A DNA stretch of 14,841 bases. Origin: CAADGL01 sp964643885. Its GTDB lineage: Bacteria; Planctomycetota; Phycisphaerae; UBA1845; Fen-1342. Positions 1-6,005 of the stretch are shown here, piece after piece. The position numbers and the translations under genes are program-made. The DNA is taken from the NCBI GenBank assembly GCA_964643885.1, contig CAZXUI010000098.1, forward strand, positions 1 through 14,841, written 5' to 3'. The notes beneath the pieces were generated by a model that saw only the letters and a program-made list of their open reading frames with translations, was not told the origin of the DNA and searched no databases. Each line of letters begins with the position of its first letter. The first letter of the stretch is position 1.

Positions 1-256
1 GGAACGCGCCGCCGTGCTGGAGCGAATCGCCGATCGCCTTGAACGTGTTGTCGACGTCGCGCTTGCGGCGATCGGGCGGGTACAGCTCGACGTGGACGGC
101 CAGCGAGCCGGCCAACGGCGTGACCCCAGCGGCTCGGAGGGTCGCGCCTACCTGCTCGCGGTAGGCGCGCCCCTGACGACTGATCAGCATCCGGCCTCGC
201 CACATGCGCCAGTAGTGGTTGACGCTCGGCGGCCAGGGCAGCGTGATGGTGGTCAT
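1..256 (-). CDS. rusA: RusA-family Holliday junction resolvase, 3' end cut by window edge
   Basis: RusA is a small dimeric metal-dependent endonuclease that resolves four-way DNA junctions, and is commonly phage-encoded. The visible 85 residues start at ATG 256 and match the family order: an N-terminal PWPPSVNHYW motif (residues 7-16), a GRAYREQV segment (about 29-36), then PPDRRKRDVDNTFKAIGDSL (60-79). The two aspartates in RDVDN (D67, D69) correspond to the paired catalytic Asp residues of E. coli RusA. The third acidic residue would lie just past the edge. A GAGG ribosome-binding site sits about 9 nt before the ATG. It is the last visible gene of the leftward operon, 38 bp after the preceding ORF. 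Its position downstream of Sak4 and nuclease genes supports a role in finishing phage recombination or replication intermediates. Confidence 0.9.
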   Translation of the reverse strand, partial: MTTITLPWPPSVNHYWRMWRGRMLISRQGRAYREQVGATLRAAGVTPLAGSLAVHVELYPPDRRKRDVDNTFKAIGDSLQHGGAF

Positions 257-294
257 CCTTGACCTCGCGGGATCATCCGTGCTTCCGTGCTCCA

Positions 295-645
295 TCACGC
301 CGCCTGGCCAGACGTGTGCCGAGCTGGCCCACGAAGTGACTCAGCGCTGCCGGCGCGGCGCGCCGTCGGCGCCCGCGTCGCGGCCGCTTGCTTCCTGACG
401 TTCTGCTCGCGTCGCCACTGCCAAATCCGTTCCATTTCTTTCTTTGCTTCGCGCCGCGTGGAGAACTCGACACGACGCTCGCAGGAACGCGTCCAGGCGT
501 AGTAGCCGCCCAGTTCGTCCCGACCGCGCCAGTAGTCGAGAACCACATCGCGGATGGCGTAGAACACGCGCTTCGCGCCGTTCTTCAGGTGCTCGACTAC
601 CCTGACGATCCGCTCGTTGGGGTTGACGATGTCGGTATCGGTCAT
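295..645 (-). CDS. Small basic phage-type protein of unknown function
   Basis: I do not recognise this 116-residue protein. The ATG at 645 lies 8 bp after the stop codon of the DUF669 gene. A GTG at 666 would add seven residues and overlap that gene by 13 bp; neither has a good Shine-Dalgarno, so the start is uncertain. The N-terminal half is mixed and likely folded (NPNERIVRVVEHLKNG, then YWRGRDELGGYYAWTRSCERR). A lysine/arginine/glutamate-rich helix follows (REAKKEMERIWQWRREQN, about 73-90), and the tail is low-complexity Ala/Arg. The basic helix and the place between DUF669 and RusA suggest a nucleic-acid-associated accessory protein, which is only inference. Codon use and tight spacing support it being a real gene. 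Confidence 0.6.
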   Translation of the reverse strand: MTDTDIVNPNERIVRVVEHLKNGAKRVFYAIRDVVLDYWRGRDELGGYYAWTRSCERRVEFSTRREAKKEMERIWQWRREQNVRKQAAATRAPTARRAGSAESLRGPARHTSGQAA

Positions 646-653
646 GGCGAGGC

Positions 654-1115
654 TCAACGCTTCCACGGCGGCGTGCCGTTGTTGCCGCTCGCCGCTGCGA
701 CCGGCCGCGGCGCGGTGCTGTCCTTCTTGGCGTACCCCTTGATGACGTTGCCCATCTCGCCCGTGTCGGCGCGCTTCTTCTGGCCGACCGTGATAACGAG
801 CGGGATGTTGTGCAGCTCGACGCTGTCCTTGGGCGCTGGGACGCCGACCGCGCGGCAGATCGCCGAGAGTTCGGCCCGCGCGATCTTCACCGTCGTGGCG
901 TTCGGGTTGTCCAAGTTGAGCCGCGACCAGATCAGGCGCCCCTTGAATTCGCCCTCGATGATCTGGAAGGTGAACTGGAGGTACTGGCCACCGCCCGACT
1001 TGGTGGGCTTTTCCTCGCTCTCGGCGATGATGGCCAGGTACTTGCCGGCCGGGATAGGCTCGAACGCGAAGTTCGGGTCGACCTGATTTGCGTCGAATCC
1101 GTTCAGTGTGGGCAT
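654..1115 (-). CDS. DUF669 family phage protein
   Basis: This 153-residue protein has the recognisable DUF669 pattern: FDANQVDPN and FEPIPAGKYLAII near the N terminus, ESEEKPTKSGGGQYLQFTF (about 33-51), EGEFKGRLIWSRLNLDNPN (about 54-72) and KIARAELSAICRAVGV (about 77-92). The family is found in phages and prophages beside RecA-like or annealing proteins. Its biochemical role is not established; a single-strand DNA-binding or annealing partner role is often suspected from its neighbours. The C-terminal tail is Pro/Ala/Gly-rich and ends PPWKR. The tail is flexible and lacks the acidic tip of classical SSB. The ATG lies 2 bp after the stop of the Sak4-like gene, with an AAGGAG site about 10 nt upstream inside that gene, so the two are translationally linked. 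Confidence 0.85.
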   Translation of the reverse strand: MPTLNGFDANQVDPNFAFEPIPAGKYLAIIAESEEKPTKSGGGQYLQFTFQIIEGEFKGRLIWSRLNLDNPNATTVKIARAELSAICRAVGVPAPKDSVELHNIPLVITVGQKKRADTGEMGNVIKGYAKKDSTAPRPVAAASGNNGTPPWKR

Positions 1116-1117
1116 GG

Positions 1118-1903
1118 TCAGGCTGCTCCTTTCTCAGTGGATGTTTCGGTGTCGGTCAGAGGGTTCTCGCCGCGCGCGAACGCGGCATAGATGCGATAGT
1201 CCAGCGGGAACTCGTCGGGCAGGCTCAGGCGGTTCTTCGCGACGTGAGCGGGGCGTTCGGTCGTGCGGATGATCCGCTCGCCGGTGCCAATGCCCTGCAC
1301 CCGCTTGCGGTCGAAGCCCTCGTTCGTGGTCTTCGTGTGGATGCGGTAGGTCGCGAACAGGACCTCGTCGCACCACTCCTGCACAAGCGCCGAGGCCAGT
1401 TTCTGGAGGCGCGGCGAGTAGCGGTCGTAAGTGTCGGTCTCCGGATTGGCGAAGCGCTCGATCTGGGCGTGGGCGATCAGGATGATGTTCATGCCGCGCT
1501 CGTTGCGCAGAGCATCGAGACCCTGGAGCACCTCGCGCCAATTCGTCAGCGCGAAGACGTAGCCCTTGCCGTAGCCGATGTCCTCGATCGACTCGACGCC
1601 GCGTTTCTGGCAGACGTCGGCCCAGATCAGCCGCTCGAGCCAGTCGAGCGAGTCGACGACGACGGTGCGGTACTCGTGCGGCTCGGTGTAGAGCTCGCCG
1701 AGCGCGGCGATCACGTCGGCGTACTTGCCGGCGACGGGGAAGCGCTCGCACTCGATGTTGCCGAGGCCGTCTTCCGTCTGGATGAAAACCGGCCGGTCGG
1801 CCATCGAGCCGAAGGTGCTCTTGCCGACGCCATGCACGCCGTACATCAGCGTGCGACGCGGCGCGGCGACTTTGCCCCGTTGGACTTGTTCAAGCAGTTT
1901 CAT
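1118..1903 (-). CDS. Sak4-like RecA-fold ATPase (AAA_24 family)
   Basis: This 261-residue protein is a phage RecA-fold ATPase of the AAA_24/Sak4 type. Such proteins promote single-strand annealing or strand exchange in phage recombination. A Walker A motif, YGVHGVGKSTF, lies at residues 21-31 (K28, S29), unusually close to the N terminus, as is usual for Sak4 proteins. A Walker B-like strand TVVVDSLDW ends in D84 at about 80-88. Further conserved-looking parts are VFIQTEDGLGNI (39-50) and the MNIILIAHAQIERF strand, which corresponds to the sensor region. An AAGGAG Shine-Dalgarno about 9 nt before ATG 1903 fixes the start. A 123-bp gap separates it from the nuclease gene upstream, and DUF669 follows 2 bp after. 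Assignment to an ATPase is firm; the precise Sak4 label rests on size, motif placement and neighbours. Confidence 0.88.
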   Translation of the reverse strand: MKLLEQVQRGKVAAPRRTLMYGVHGVGKSTFGSMADRPVFIQTEDGLGNIECERFPVAGKYADVIAALGELYTEPHEYRTVVVDSLDWLERLIWADVCQKRGVESIEDIGYGKGYVFALTNWREVLQGLDALRNERGMNIILIAHAQIERFANPETDTYDRYSPRLQKLASALVQEWCDEVLFATYRIHTKTTNEGFDRKRVQGIGTGERIIRTTERPAHVAKNRLSLPDEFPLDYRIYAAFARGENPLTDTETSTEKGAA

Positions 1904-2026
1904 GCGGTCGTTCTCCTTCGTCGATTACTCGCTTCGTCCGCCGTGCGTCCGGGATCGGGGCCGCGTTGTGTTCCCGCCCGGCCCACTGGGCCAGGGTATG
2001 ACGGCCACGTGGCCCCGGGCCCGAAC

Positions 2027-2839
2027 TCACAGACGTTCGACCAGCCGCAGCGACTCGTAGCGCGTGAACCAGGCACCGTTGCTTCGGCAACGTCTCAATT
2101 CGGTCATCGCCTCCTCGTTTTCGCGCTGCGCCTGATCCAGAACCTGCGGCGCGACCTGCCACACGCCGCAACGGAACGGCTCGCGCTTCTCGACCGCGAC
2201 GATGTGAACCGGGAGGACGTGGCCGGAGACAGCGGCCACGAGCGCGCGATAGAACGCGACCTGATGCAGGTAGCCGAACGCGCGCATCGCCATCTCGAAC
2301 GAGTCGAGCTCGTCGGCGGTCTTGAGGTCGACAATGCCTCGCCCGTCGACCGGGTTGACCCAGTCGATGCGCGCCTGGCATTGGAAGTGCGTGTAGGAGC
2401 CGCGCACGACGCCCTCGGCCACGCCCTCCGCGAAAAGCTCCCGCGCGAACAGGTGGTCTTTCACCGCCGCGGCCATCTGCTCGATCAGCGCGGCGTGCGC
2501 ATCCGAGAGCACCGGCTTGTTCTGCTTCTCCGCCCATTCGGCGAACGCCTTCGTCTGCGAGCCGAAGGGTTGACCGGTTTTCGGGTTGATCGGGCCGCCG
2601 ACCGCGAACTCGCGCCGGTAACGCTCGCGTCCCTCCAGAATCAGTGCGTGCGCCGCGCGGCCGATCAGATACGCGGTGGTGTCGCGCTCGGGTACGAGGC
2701 CGAGCTCCTTCTTGCGGTAGAGCAGCGGGCAGCGCCGAAACTCGTTCAACGCGTGCGCGCTCAGGAAGTCCTTGCTCTTCGCGTGGTAGACCTCCGCGGG
2801 TTCACGGATGAGCAGACTCGTCACGTCGTCGCGATTCAT
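2027..2839 (-). CDS. PD-(D/E)XK superfamily nuclease (YqaJ/Cas4/DUF3799-like)
   Basis: A 270-residue nuclease-like protein. The N-terminal part has SAHALNEFRRCPLLYRKKE (27-45) and TAYLIGRAAHALILEG (55-70), typical of the helical start of RecB/Cas4-like nucleases. The catalytic core follows: QARIDWV (D159), then GIVDLKTADELDSF with D171 and K173 forming the D-x-K signature, then FGYLHQVAFYRAL (188-200) with the Gln/Tyr helix seen in RecB-type nucleases. It probably acts as an exonuclease that makes single-stranded DNA for the Sak4-like protein. The ATG at 2839 is preceded by GGAG and overlaps the upstream stop codon by one base (TGATG), so translation is coupled. An in-frame extension to 3037 overlaps the winged-helix gene completely and was rejected. 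The catalytic Cys residues of a Cas4 Fe-S cluster are not apparent. Confidence 0.85.
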   Translation of the reverse strand: MNRDDVTSLLIREPAEVYHAKSKDFLSAHALNEFRRCPLLYRKKELGLVPERDTTAYLIGRAAHALILEGRERYRREFAVGGPINPKTGQPFGSQTKAFAEWAEKQNKPVLSDAHAALIEQMAAAVKDHLFARELFAEGVAEGVVRGSYTHFQCQARIDWVNPVDGRGIVDLKTADELDSFEMAMRAFGYLHQVAFYRALVAAVSGHVLPVHIVAVEKREPFRCGVWQVAPQVLDQAQRENEEAMTELRRCRSNGAWFTRYESLRLVERL

Positions 2840-3114
2840 CAGTTCAACTCCGGCGTGGGCAACCAGACGAGGCTGGGATTTCCGGTGACGCTGCACATGC
2901 GAGCCGGGCCGTTCTCCACCCGGCCGGCGCGGCGCAGCTCCGGCAGCCGACGCGAAGGCACGTGCCGCTTCAGCCCCGCCGCCTCGGCAATCTCGGCGGC
3001 TGTCTTTCCCGGTGACTTCCAGACCTCCAGCAGGCACAGGTGCCGCTGGCTGGCGGCGCGCCCGCGGGGCTCGTCCGCGGCTTCGTCAGTTGTGCGTGGT
3101 TCGAGTGCGAGCAC
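2839..3114 (-). CDS. Small winged helix-turn-helix protein, first gene of leftward operon
   Basis: A 91-residue protein starting at GTG 3114, with GGAG 8 nt upstream. After a charged, probably disordered N terminus (1-22) it has one winged-helix domain: a helix QRHLCLLEVW (23-32), a helix-turn-helix KTAAEIAEAAGLKRHVPSRRLPELRRAGRV (37-66), and a wing ending CSVTGNPSLVWLP. The wing pattern CSVTG followed by an aromatic end is common among small phage proteins beside recombination genes, but I cannot name a family. It could autoregulate the operon through the repeats at 3209-3290 or assist replication. Being promoter-proximal and translationally coupled to the nuclease gene fits either role. Confidence 0.75.
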   Translation of the reverse strand: MLALEPRTTDEAADEPRGRAASQRHLCLLEVWKSPGKTAAEIAEAAGLKRHVPSRRLPELRRAGRVENGPARMCSVTGNPSLVWLPTPELN

Positions 3115-3208
3115 GGGCGGTTCTCCGAGGACAGGCGTCGCGAACGGACATCGACGCCGTCACTCGGTTATTTGCCGCAGCGGCCTGGAATTGCTGGGTC
3201 AAACGGAT

Positions 3209-3290
3209 GTGAACGAGTAAACACATATGCGCCACATATGTGCTCGGCGCTGCGCGGCGTGAACGACTAATGCGCCACATCTGTGGCGCA
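3209..3290. promoter_or_regulatory. Tandem operator-like repeats between divergent operons
   Basis: Two related units lie exactly 50 bp apart. Unit 1 begins GTGAACGAGTAA at 3209 and contains GCGCCACATATGTG at 3229-3242, with a perfect 10-bp palindrome CACATATGTG at 3233-3242. Unit 2 begins GTGAACGACTAA at 3259 and contains a strong dyad at 3271-3290, nine-base arms TGCGCCACA and TGTGGCGCA around TC. The octamer CACATATG also occurs at 3222-3229, overlapping unit 1. Spacing of about five helical turns would put two bound dimers on the same face of the DNA. Candidate binders are the winged-helix protein and the sigma-like protein. I see no convincing promoter hexamers. Confidence 0.6.
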
Positions 3291-3360
3291 GATGAGTTCC
3301 GCGGCGCAGCGCCCGGACTACATACCTGACCCTGCAACGCGCGGAGCATGAGTTGCGTGA

Positions 3361-3379
3361 CGTCGGGAGCGTCCCGACG
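3361..3379 (+). promoter_or_regulatory. Perfect hairpin in leader of sigma-like gene
   Basis: Eight-base arms CGTCGGGA (3361-3368) and TCCCGACG (3372-3379) around a GCG loop. It lies 33 bp before the start codon of the sigma-like gene. There is no U tract, so it is not an intrinsic terminator. It could be a third operator, an mRNA structure controlling translation or a stability element; the sequence does not decide. Confidence 0.45.
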
Positions 3380-3412
3380 CGACGCGAGAACTCAGCCACG
3401 GAGAGGCATCTC

Positions 3413-3958
3413 ATGCTCCCCAACCGCTACACAGGGATGGTCGAACCGAAAGTGGCCCGGCTCATCGTCAGTCGCGCCCGCCGCATGCGCCTGCGCCCGG
3501 ACGAGATCGACGATGTCCAGCAGCAGCTCGTCCCCACGCTCGCCAGCTTCGAGTTCGATGAAGCCCGCTCGAACGGCGCTTCGCGGACGACCGCGCTGAC
3601 CAGCGTGATCGACCGGCAGATCAAGGCGTACCTGCGTTCCAGGCGCCGCTACCGCAAGCGTCTCGCACGAATCCATGCCAATCCCGGTCGATACGCCACG
3701 CGCATCCTGGCGCGTCACATTCCAGCCCCGCCGGAGCCGGTGGACCTGCGGCTCGACCTGGAGGCCGCGATGGAGCGGCTGTCGGAGCGCGATCGCGCGA
3801 TCTGCCGGCTGCTCGGCGACGGCTGGGCCGTGCAGCCCATCGCCGAACAGATCGGCTGCGATCGGGAGACCGTCAGTCGCGCCATCGTCCGCATCCGAGA
3901 GACGTTCATCGCCGCCGGCCTCCAGGCATGGGTTGATCCGAACCATGAGCCGGTCTGA
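3413..3958 (+). CDS. Sigma-70-family-like regulator of the phage-like element
   Basis: A 181-residue protein starting at ATG 3413, with GGAGAGG 6 nt upstream; an upstream ATG at 3353 lacks such a site. The C-terminal part (about 113-168) looks like sigma region 4: LDLEAAMERLSERDRAICRL, then the helix-turn-helix QPIAEQIGCDRETVSRAIVRIRE. The N-terminal part (about 10-85) is reminiscent of a shortened region 2 (RARRMRLRPDEIDDVQQQL, then a basic helix RSRRRYRKRLARIH). The two are separated by a proline-rich linker PAPPEPVD. Such minimal sigma-like proteins are frequent beside recombinases in elements of Planctomycetota and related bacteria. It may redirect RNA polymerase to element promoters, or simply act as an HTH regulator. 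It heads the rightward operon ending in the recombinase. Confidence 0.75.
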   Translation: MLPNRYTGMVEPKVARLIVSRARRMRLRPDEIDDVQQQLVPTLASFEFDEARSNGASRTTALTSVIDRQIKAYLRSRRRYRKRLARIHANPGRYATRILARHIPAPPEPVDLRLDLEAAMERLSERDRAICRLLGDGWAVQPIAEQIGCDRETVSRAIVRIRETFIAAGLQAWVDPNHEPV

Positions 3959-3977
3959 AACGCGGGGGAAAGCAGCG

Positions 3978-4220
3978 ATGGAAAAACCGCGAAACTCGAC
4001 TGGATTCACGGCGCCGTTTGAGCAAGGGTGTCCCCAGCCCACCGCGGCGCCGCGCCGTCCGCCCGGAGCGGCCTGGATCACGGACGAGGCGATCGCGGAC
4101 ACGCGGCGGGTGTGGTCGCCGTACTACGACCGAGAGCTGACCGACGCGGAGGCGATTGAGATTCTCATGAACGTCAGGAGCCTCGCCGAAGTGCTGGTCC
4201 AGGCCAGGAGGAAGCGCTGA
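3978..4220 (+). CDS. Small recombinase-linked protein of unknown function
   Basis: An 80-residue protein from ATG 3978, preceded by a purine-rich GGGGGAAAG stretch; an alternative ATG at 3945 would overlap the sigma-like gene by 14 bp. The first 40 residues are Pro/Arg-rich and probably disordered. The C-terminal half is helical and looks conserved: DEAIADTRRVWSPYYDREL, then TDAEAIEILMNVRSLAEVL. Small proteins with this W-x-P-Y-Y, acidic, N-V pattern are often found beside recombinases on mobile elements, but no function is known to me. Its TGA overlaps the recombinase ATG by one base (TGATG), so the two are translationally coupled. This raises the possibility that it assists the recombinase, for example as a directionality factor; that is inference only. 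Confidence 0.7.
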   Translation: MEKPRNSTGFTAPFEQGCPQPTAAPRRPPGAAWITDEAIADTRRVWSPYYDRELTDAEAIEILMNVRSLAEVLVQARRKR

Positions 4221-5725
4221 TGCCGAACGTAGTGATCTGGGCGCGCGTCTCGTCGCGGGAACAGCGCGAGGGCTACTCGATCGACGCGCAGCTCCGCTTC
4301 ACCCGCGAGAAGGCGCAGAAGGAGGACTGGACCGTCGTCCGCGAATTCGTCGTGGCCGAGTCGGCCAAGCGCGGCGCGGAACGCATCGCGTTCAACGAGA
4401 TGTACGACTGGGTGCGCCGCAACGTCCGCAAGCGGAAGATCGAGTTCATCCTCGCCCACAAGCTCGACCGCGTCTGCCGCAACATGCGCGACGCGGTCCG
4501 CATGCAGGAGCTCGAAGATACCTGCGGCGTGAAGCTCGCGTTCGTCGACAACCAGTTCGGGCCTGGAGCGGCCGGCGCGCTGTCGTTCAACGTGATGGCC
4601 GCCGTGGCGCAGTATTACTCGGACAACCTGCGCCACGAGGTGCTCAAGGGCATCGAGGAAAAGGTCCGCCAGGGCTGGGCGCCGGGCCTGGCACCCTACG
4701 GCTATCACAACGTGCGCGGCAATCGCGACGAGCCGATCCAGCCGTATTCGGTGAACGCGCTCGCCGTGCAGCGCATCTTCGAGCTCTACGAGACGGGCCT
4801 GTACACCTTCAAGGAGATCGCCGCCGTATTGGAGCGCGAGGGCTACACCTACCAGCGATCCTGCCCGCGCTTCCACCGCACGGCGCTGTCATACATCCTC
4901 AACAACCGGTTCTACGTCGGCATGGTGACGTTCCGCGGACAGACATTCCCGGGCAAGCACAAGCCGATCATCGAGCTGGAGGTGTTCGAGCGCTGCCAGG
5001 ATCTGCTCAACGGCAAGAACCGCCGCGTCCGCAAGGCCAACCACTACCTGGCCGGCGGCATGTTCGTCTGCGCACACTGCGGCTTCGGGATCACCGGCGA
5101 GCGCATCGTGCGCCGGATGAAGAGCGGTCGGGTCCACGAGTACGTCTACTACCGCTGCGGGAATCTCGAACCCACCCCTGATCACCCGGTGGTCCGCTGG
5201 CGGGAGGACCGGCTCGAAGAGGCCGTCGCGGACGATCTGTCGGTGCTGCGCATCCCGGACGACGAGCGGCGCGACTGGTTCCGCCGGCACCTGGCCGCGG
5301 CGTGCGACGATCAGACGCGCGTTCGCGAGGAGCAGAATCGGCAGGGCCGCAAGCGGCTCGCCGAACTGGAGCAGATGCAGCAGCGCCTGCTCGACGGTTA
5401 CCTGGCCGGCGCGATCGAGAAGAACGCGTTCACGGCCAAGACGACGGAGATCAAGCTCGAGACCGAGCGCCTGCGGGAGCGCCTGGCCGACGCCAAGGCC
5501 CCCGGCGCCGACGTGGGCGAGCACGTCCTGGCGCTCTTCGATTTCGCCCAGAACGCGGCCCGTGAATGGACCGTTTCTGGGAAAGACGCCCGGCGGGCGA
5601 TCCTCGGCCGCGCGTTATTGAAACGGTCGCTCGGTAGCGCAAGTCTCGTAACCACAAAGAGAAAGCCCTTCGACGCGCTCGCCGAAGGGCCGTTTCTTGA
5701 AAAGAGTCGGGGCGACAGGATTTGA
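4220..5725 (+). CDS. Large serine recombinase (site-specific integrase)
   Basis: A 501-residue large serine recombinase that probably integrates and excises the element. The N-terminal resolvase domain (1-140) begins VVIWARVSSREQREGYSID with the nucleophile S11 in the R-V-S motif. Other landmarks are AHKLDRVCRN (79-88) and AVAQYYSDNLRHEVLKG (128-144). The recombinase domain (about 150-265) includes GWAPGLAPYGY and ILNNRFYVGMVTFRG. A zinc-ribbon-like segment has C284, C287 and C313; the usual fourth Cys appears replaced near D321/H322. A long coiled coil covers about 365-425, as in large serine integrases. The start has an AGGAGG site 8 nt upstream. The final residues TKRKPFDALAEGPF and SRGDRI run through a terminator-like hairpin and into the tRNA-Pro gene, which supplies the stop codon. 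Confidence 0.95.
   Translation: MPNVVIWARVSSREQREGYSIDAQLRFTREKAQKEDWTVVREFVVAESAKRGAERIAFNEMYDWVRRNVRKRKIEFILAHKLDRVCRNMRDAVRMQELEDTCGVKLAFVDNQFGPGAAGALSFNVMAAVAQYYSDNLRHEVLKGIEEKVRQGWAPGLAPYGYHNVRGNRDEPIQPYSVNALAVQRIFELYETGLYTFKEIAAVLEREGYTYQRSCPRFHRTALSYILNNRFYVGMVTFRGQTFPGKHKPIIELEVFERCQDLLNGKNRRVRKANHYLAGGMFVCAHCGFGITGERIVRRMKSGRVHEYVYYRCGNLEPTPDHPVVRWREDRLEEAVADDLSVLRIPDDERRDWFRRHLAAACDDQTRVREEQNRQGRKRLAELEQMQQRLLDGYLAGAIEKNAFTAKTTEIKLETERLRERLADAKAPGADVGEHVLALFDFAQNAAREWTVSGKDARRAILGRALLKRSLGSASLVTTKRKPFDALAEGPFLEKSRGDRI
5652..5690 (-). terminator. Terminator-like hairpin downstream of tRNA-Pro, inside recombinase 3' end
   Basis: Eight-base arms GCCCTTCG (5665-5672) and CGAAGGGC (5683-5690) enclose a 10-nt loop. 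Read on the minus strand it follows the tRNA-Pro 3' end by 16 bp and is followed by TTTCTCTTTG. This is the shape of an intrinsic terminator for the tRNA transcript. On the plus strand it is also followed by CGTTTCTT, so it could stop transcription both ways. It also codes recombinase residues about 482-490. Confidence 0.6.
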
Positions 5726-5781
5726 ACCTGCGACCTTCTGCACCCCATGCAGACGCGCTAGCCAGTCTGCGCCACGCCCCG
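5699..5781. other. Candidate attachment site (element/chromosome junction)
   Basis: The integrase gene ends inside the tRNA-Pro gene at its 3' side, the usual geometry for an element inserted at a tRNA 3' end. The tRNA is intact, so the element must carry or regenerate the 3' part. The exact crossover cannot be placed because the other junction lies left of the window. The nearby hairpin may be native to the tRNA locus, in which case the crossover lies further left. Confidence 0.5.
5707..5781 (-). tRNA. tRNA-Pro, anticodon GGG
   Basis: The minus strand folds into a complete 75-nt cloverleaf. The acceptor stem pairs CGGGGCG with CGCCCCG and has discriminator A. The D stem pairs GCGC with GCGC around AGACTGGCTA. 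The anticodon stem pairs TCTGC with GCAGA around ATGGGGT, giving anticodon GGG. The variable loop is AGGTC, and the T arm pairs GCAGG with CCTGT around TTCAAAT. No 3' CCA is encoded (ACT follows). The 3' half overlaps the end of the recombinase ORF on the opposite strand, marking the junction with the integrated element. Confidence 0.96.
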
Positions 5782-5962
5782 TTCTCTGCTTCGGCCCCCC
5801 CGGCCCAATCAAGACCTTAGACCGCGCCGGCCCACGCGTCAAGCCGCCCGGCCGGCCGGCCGTCATTCAGCTCAGGAAATCGCCCGCCCGAAGCGCCCCC
5901 CGTCCCCGGCCCAAAGGCCGCCGCGCGTGCACCCCCGCGGGCACGCATCGCTCGCGCGTGGA

Positions 5963-5968
5963 TATACT
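5963..5968 (+). promoter_or_regulatory. Possible -10 element (TATACT) for the GH43-GH78 operon
   Basis: TATACT in an otherwise very GC-rich stretch, 37 bp before the TTG start of the GH43 gene. No good -35 box is visible at the expected distance, so this is tentative. The rest of 5782-5990 shows no gene. Confidence 0.3.
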
Positions 5969-6005
5969 GCGCCGCAGCCGGAACCCCGAACCAGGAGATC
6001 TGCCG

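Noticed and set aside
2003..2014. A 12-bp palindrome GGCCACGTGGCC in the gap between the nuclease and Sak4-like genes
   Set aside because: Short GC palindromes are expected by chance in such GC-rich DNA, and no second copy or promoter context supports an operator.
2027..2839. Assignment of the PD-(D/E)XK protein as Cas4 of the CRISPR system in the same window
   Set aside because: It lies in a phage recombination operon more than 10 kb from the array, lacks the Cas4 iron-sulfur cysteines, and is followed by Sak4 and RusA genes rather than cas1/cas2.
1088..3220. A 710-codon plus-strand ORF opposite the recombination operon
   Set aside because: It is the antisense of the Sak4, nuclease and winged-helix genes. 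Its composition (Arg/Val/Asp-rich, no domain) is typical of a GC-rich shadow, and the minus-strand genes have clear motifs and ribosome-binding sites.
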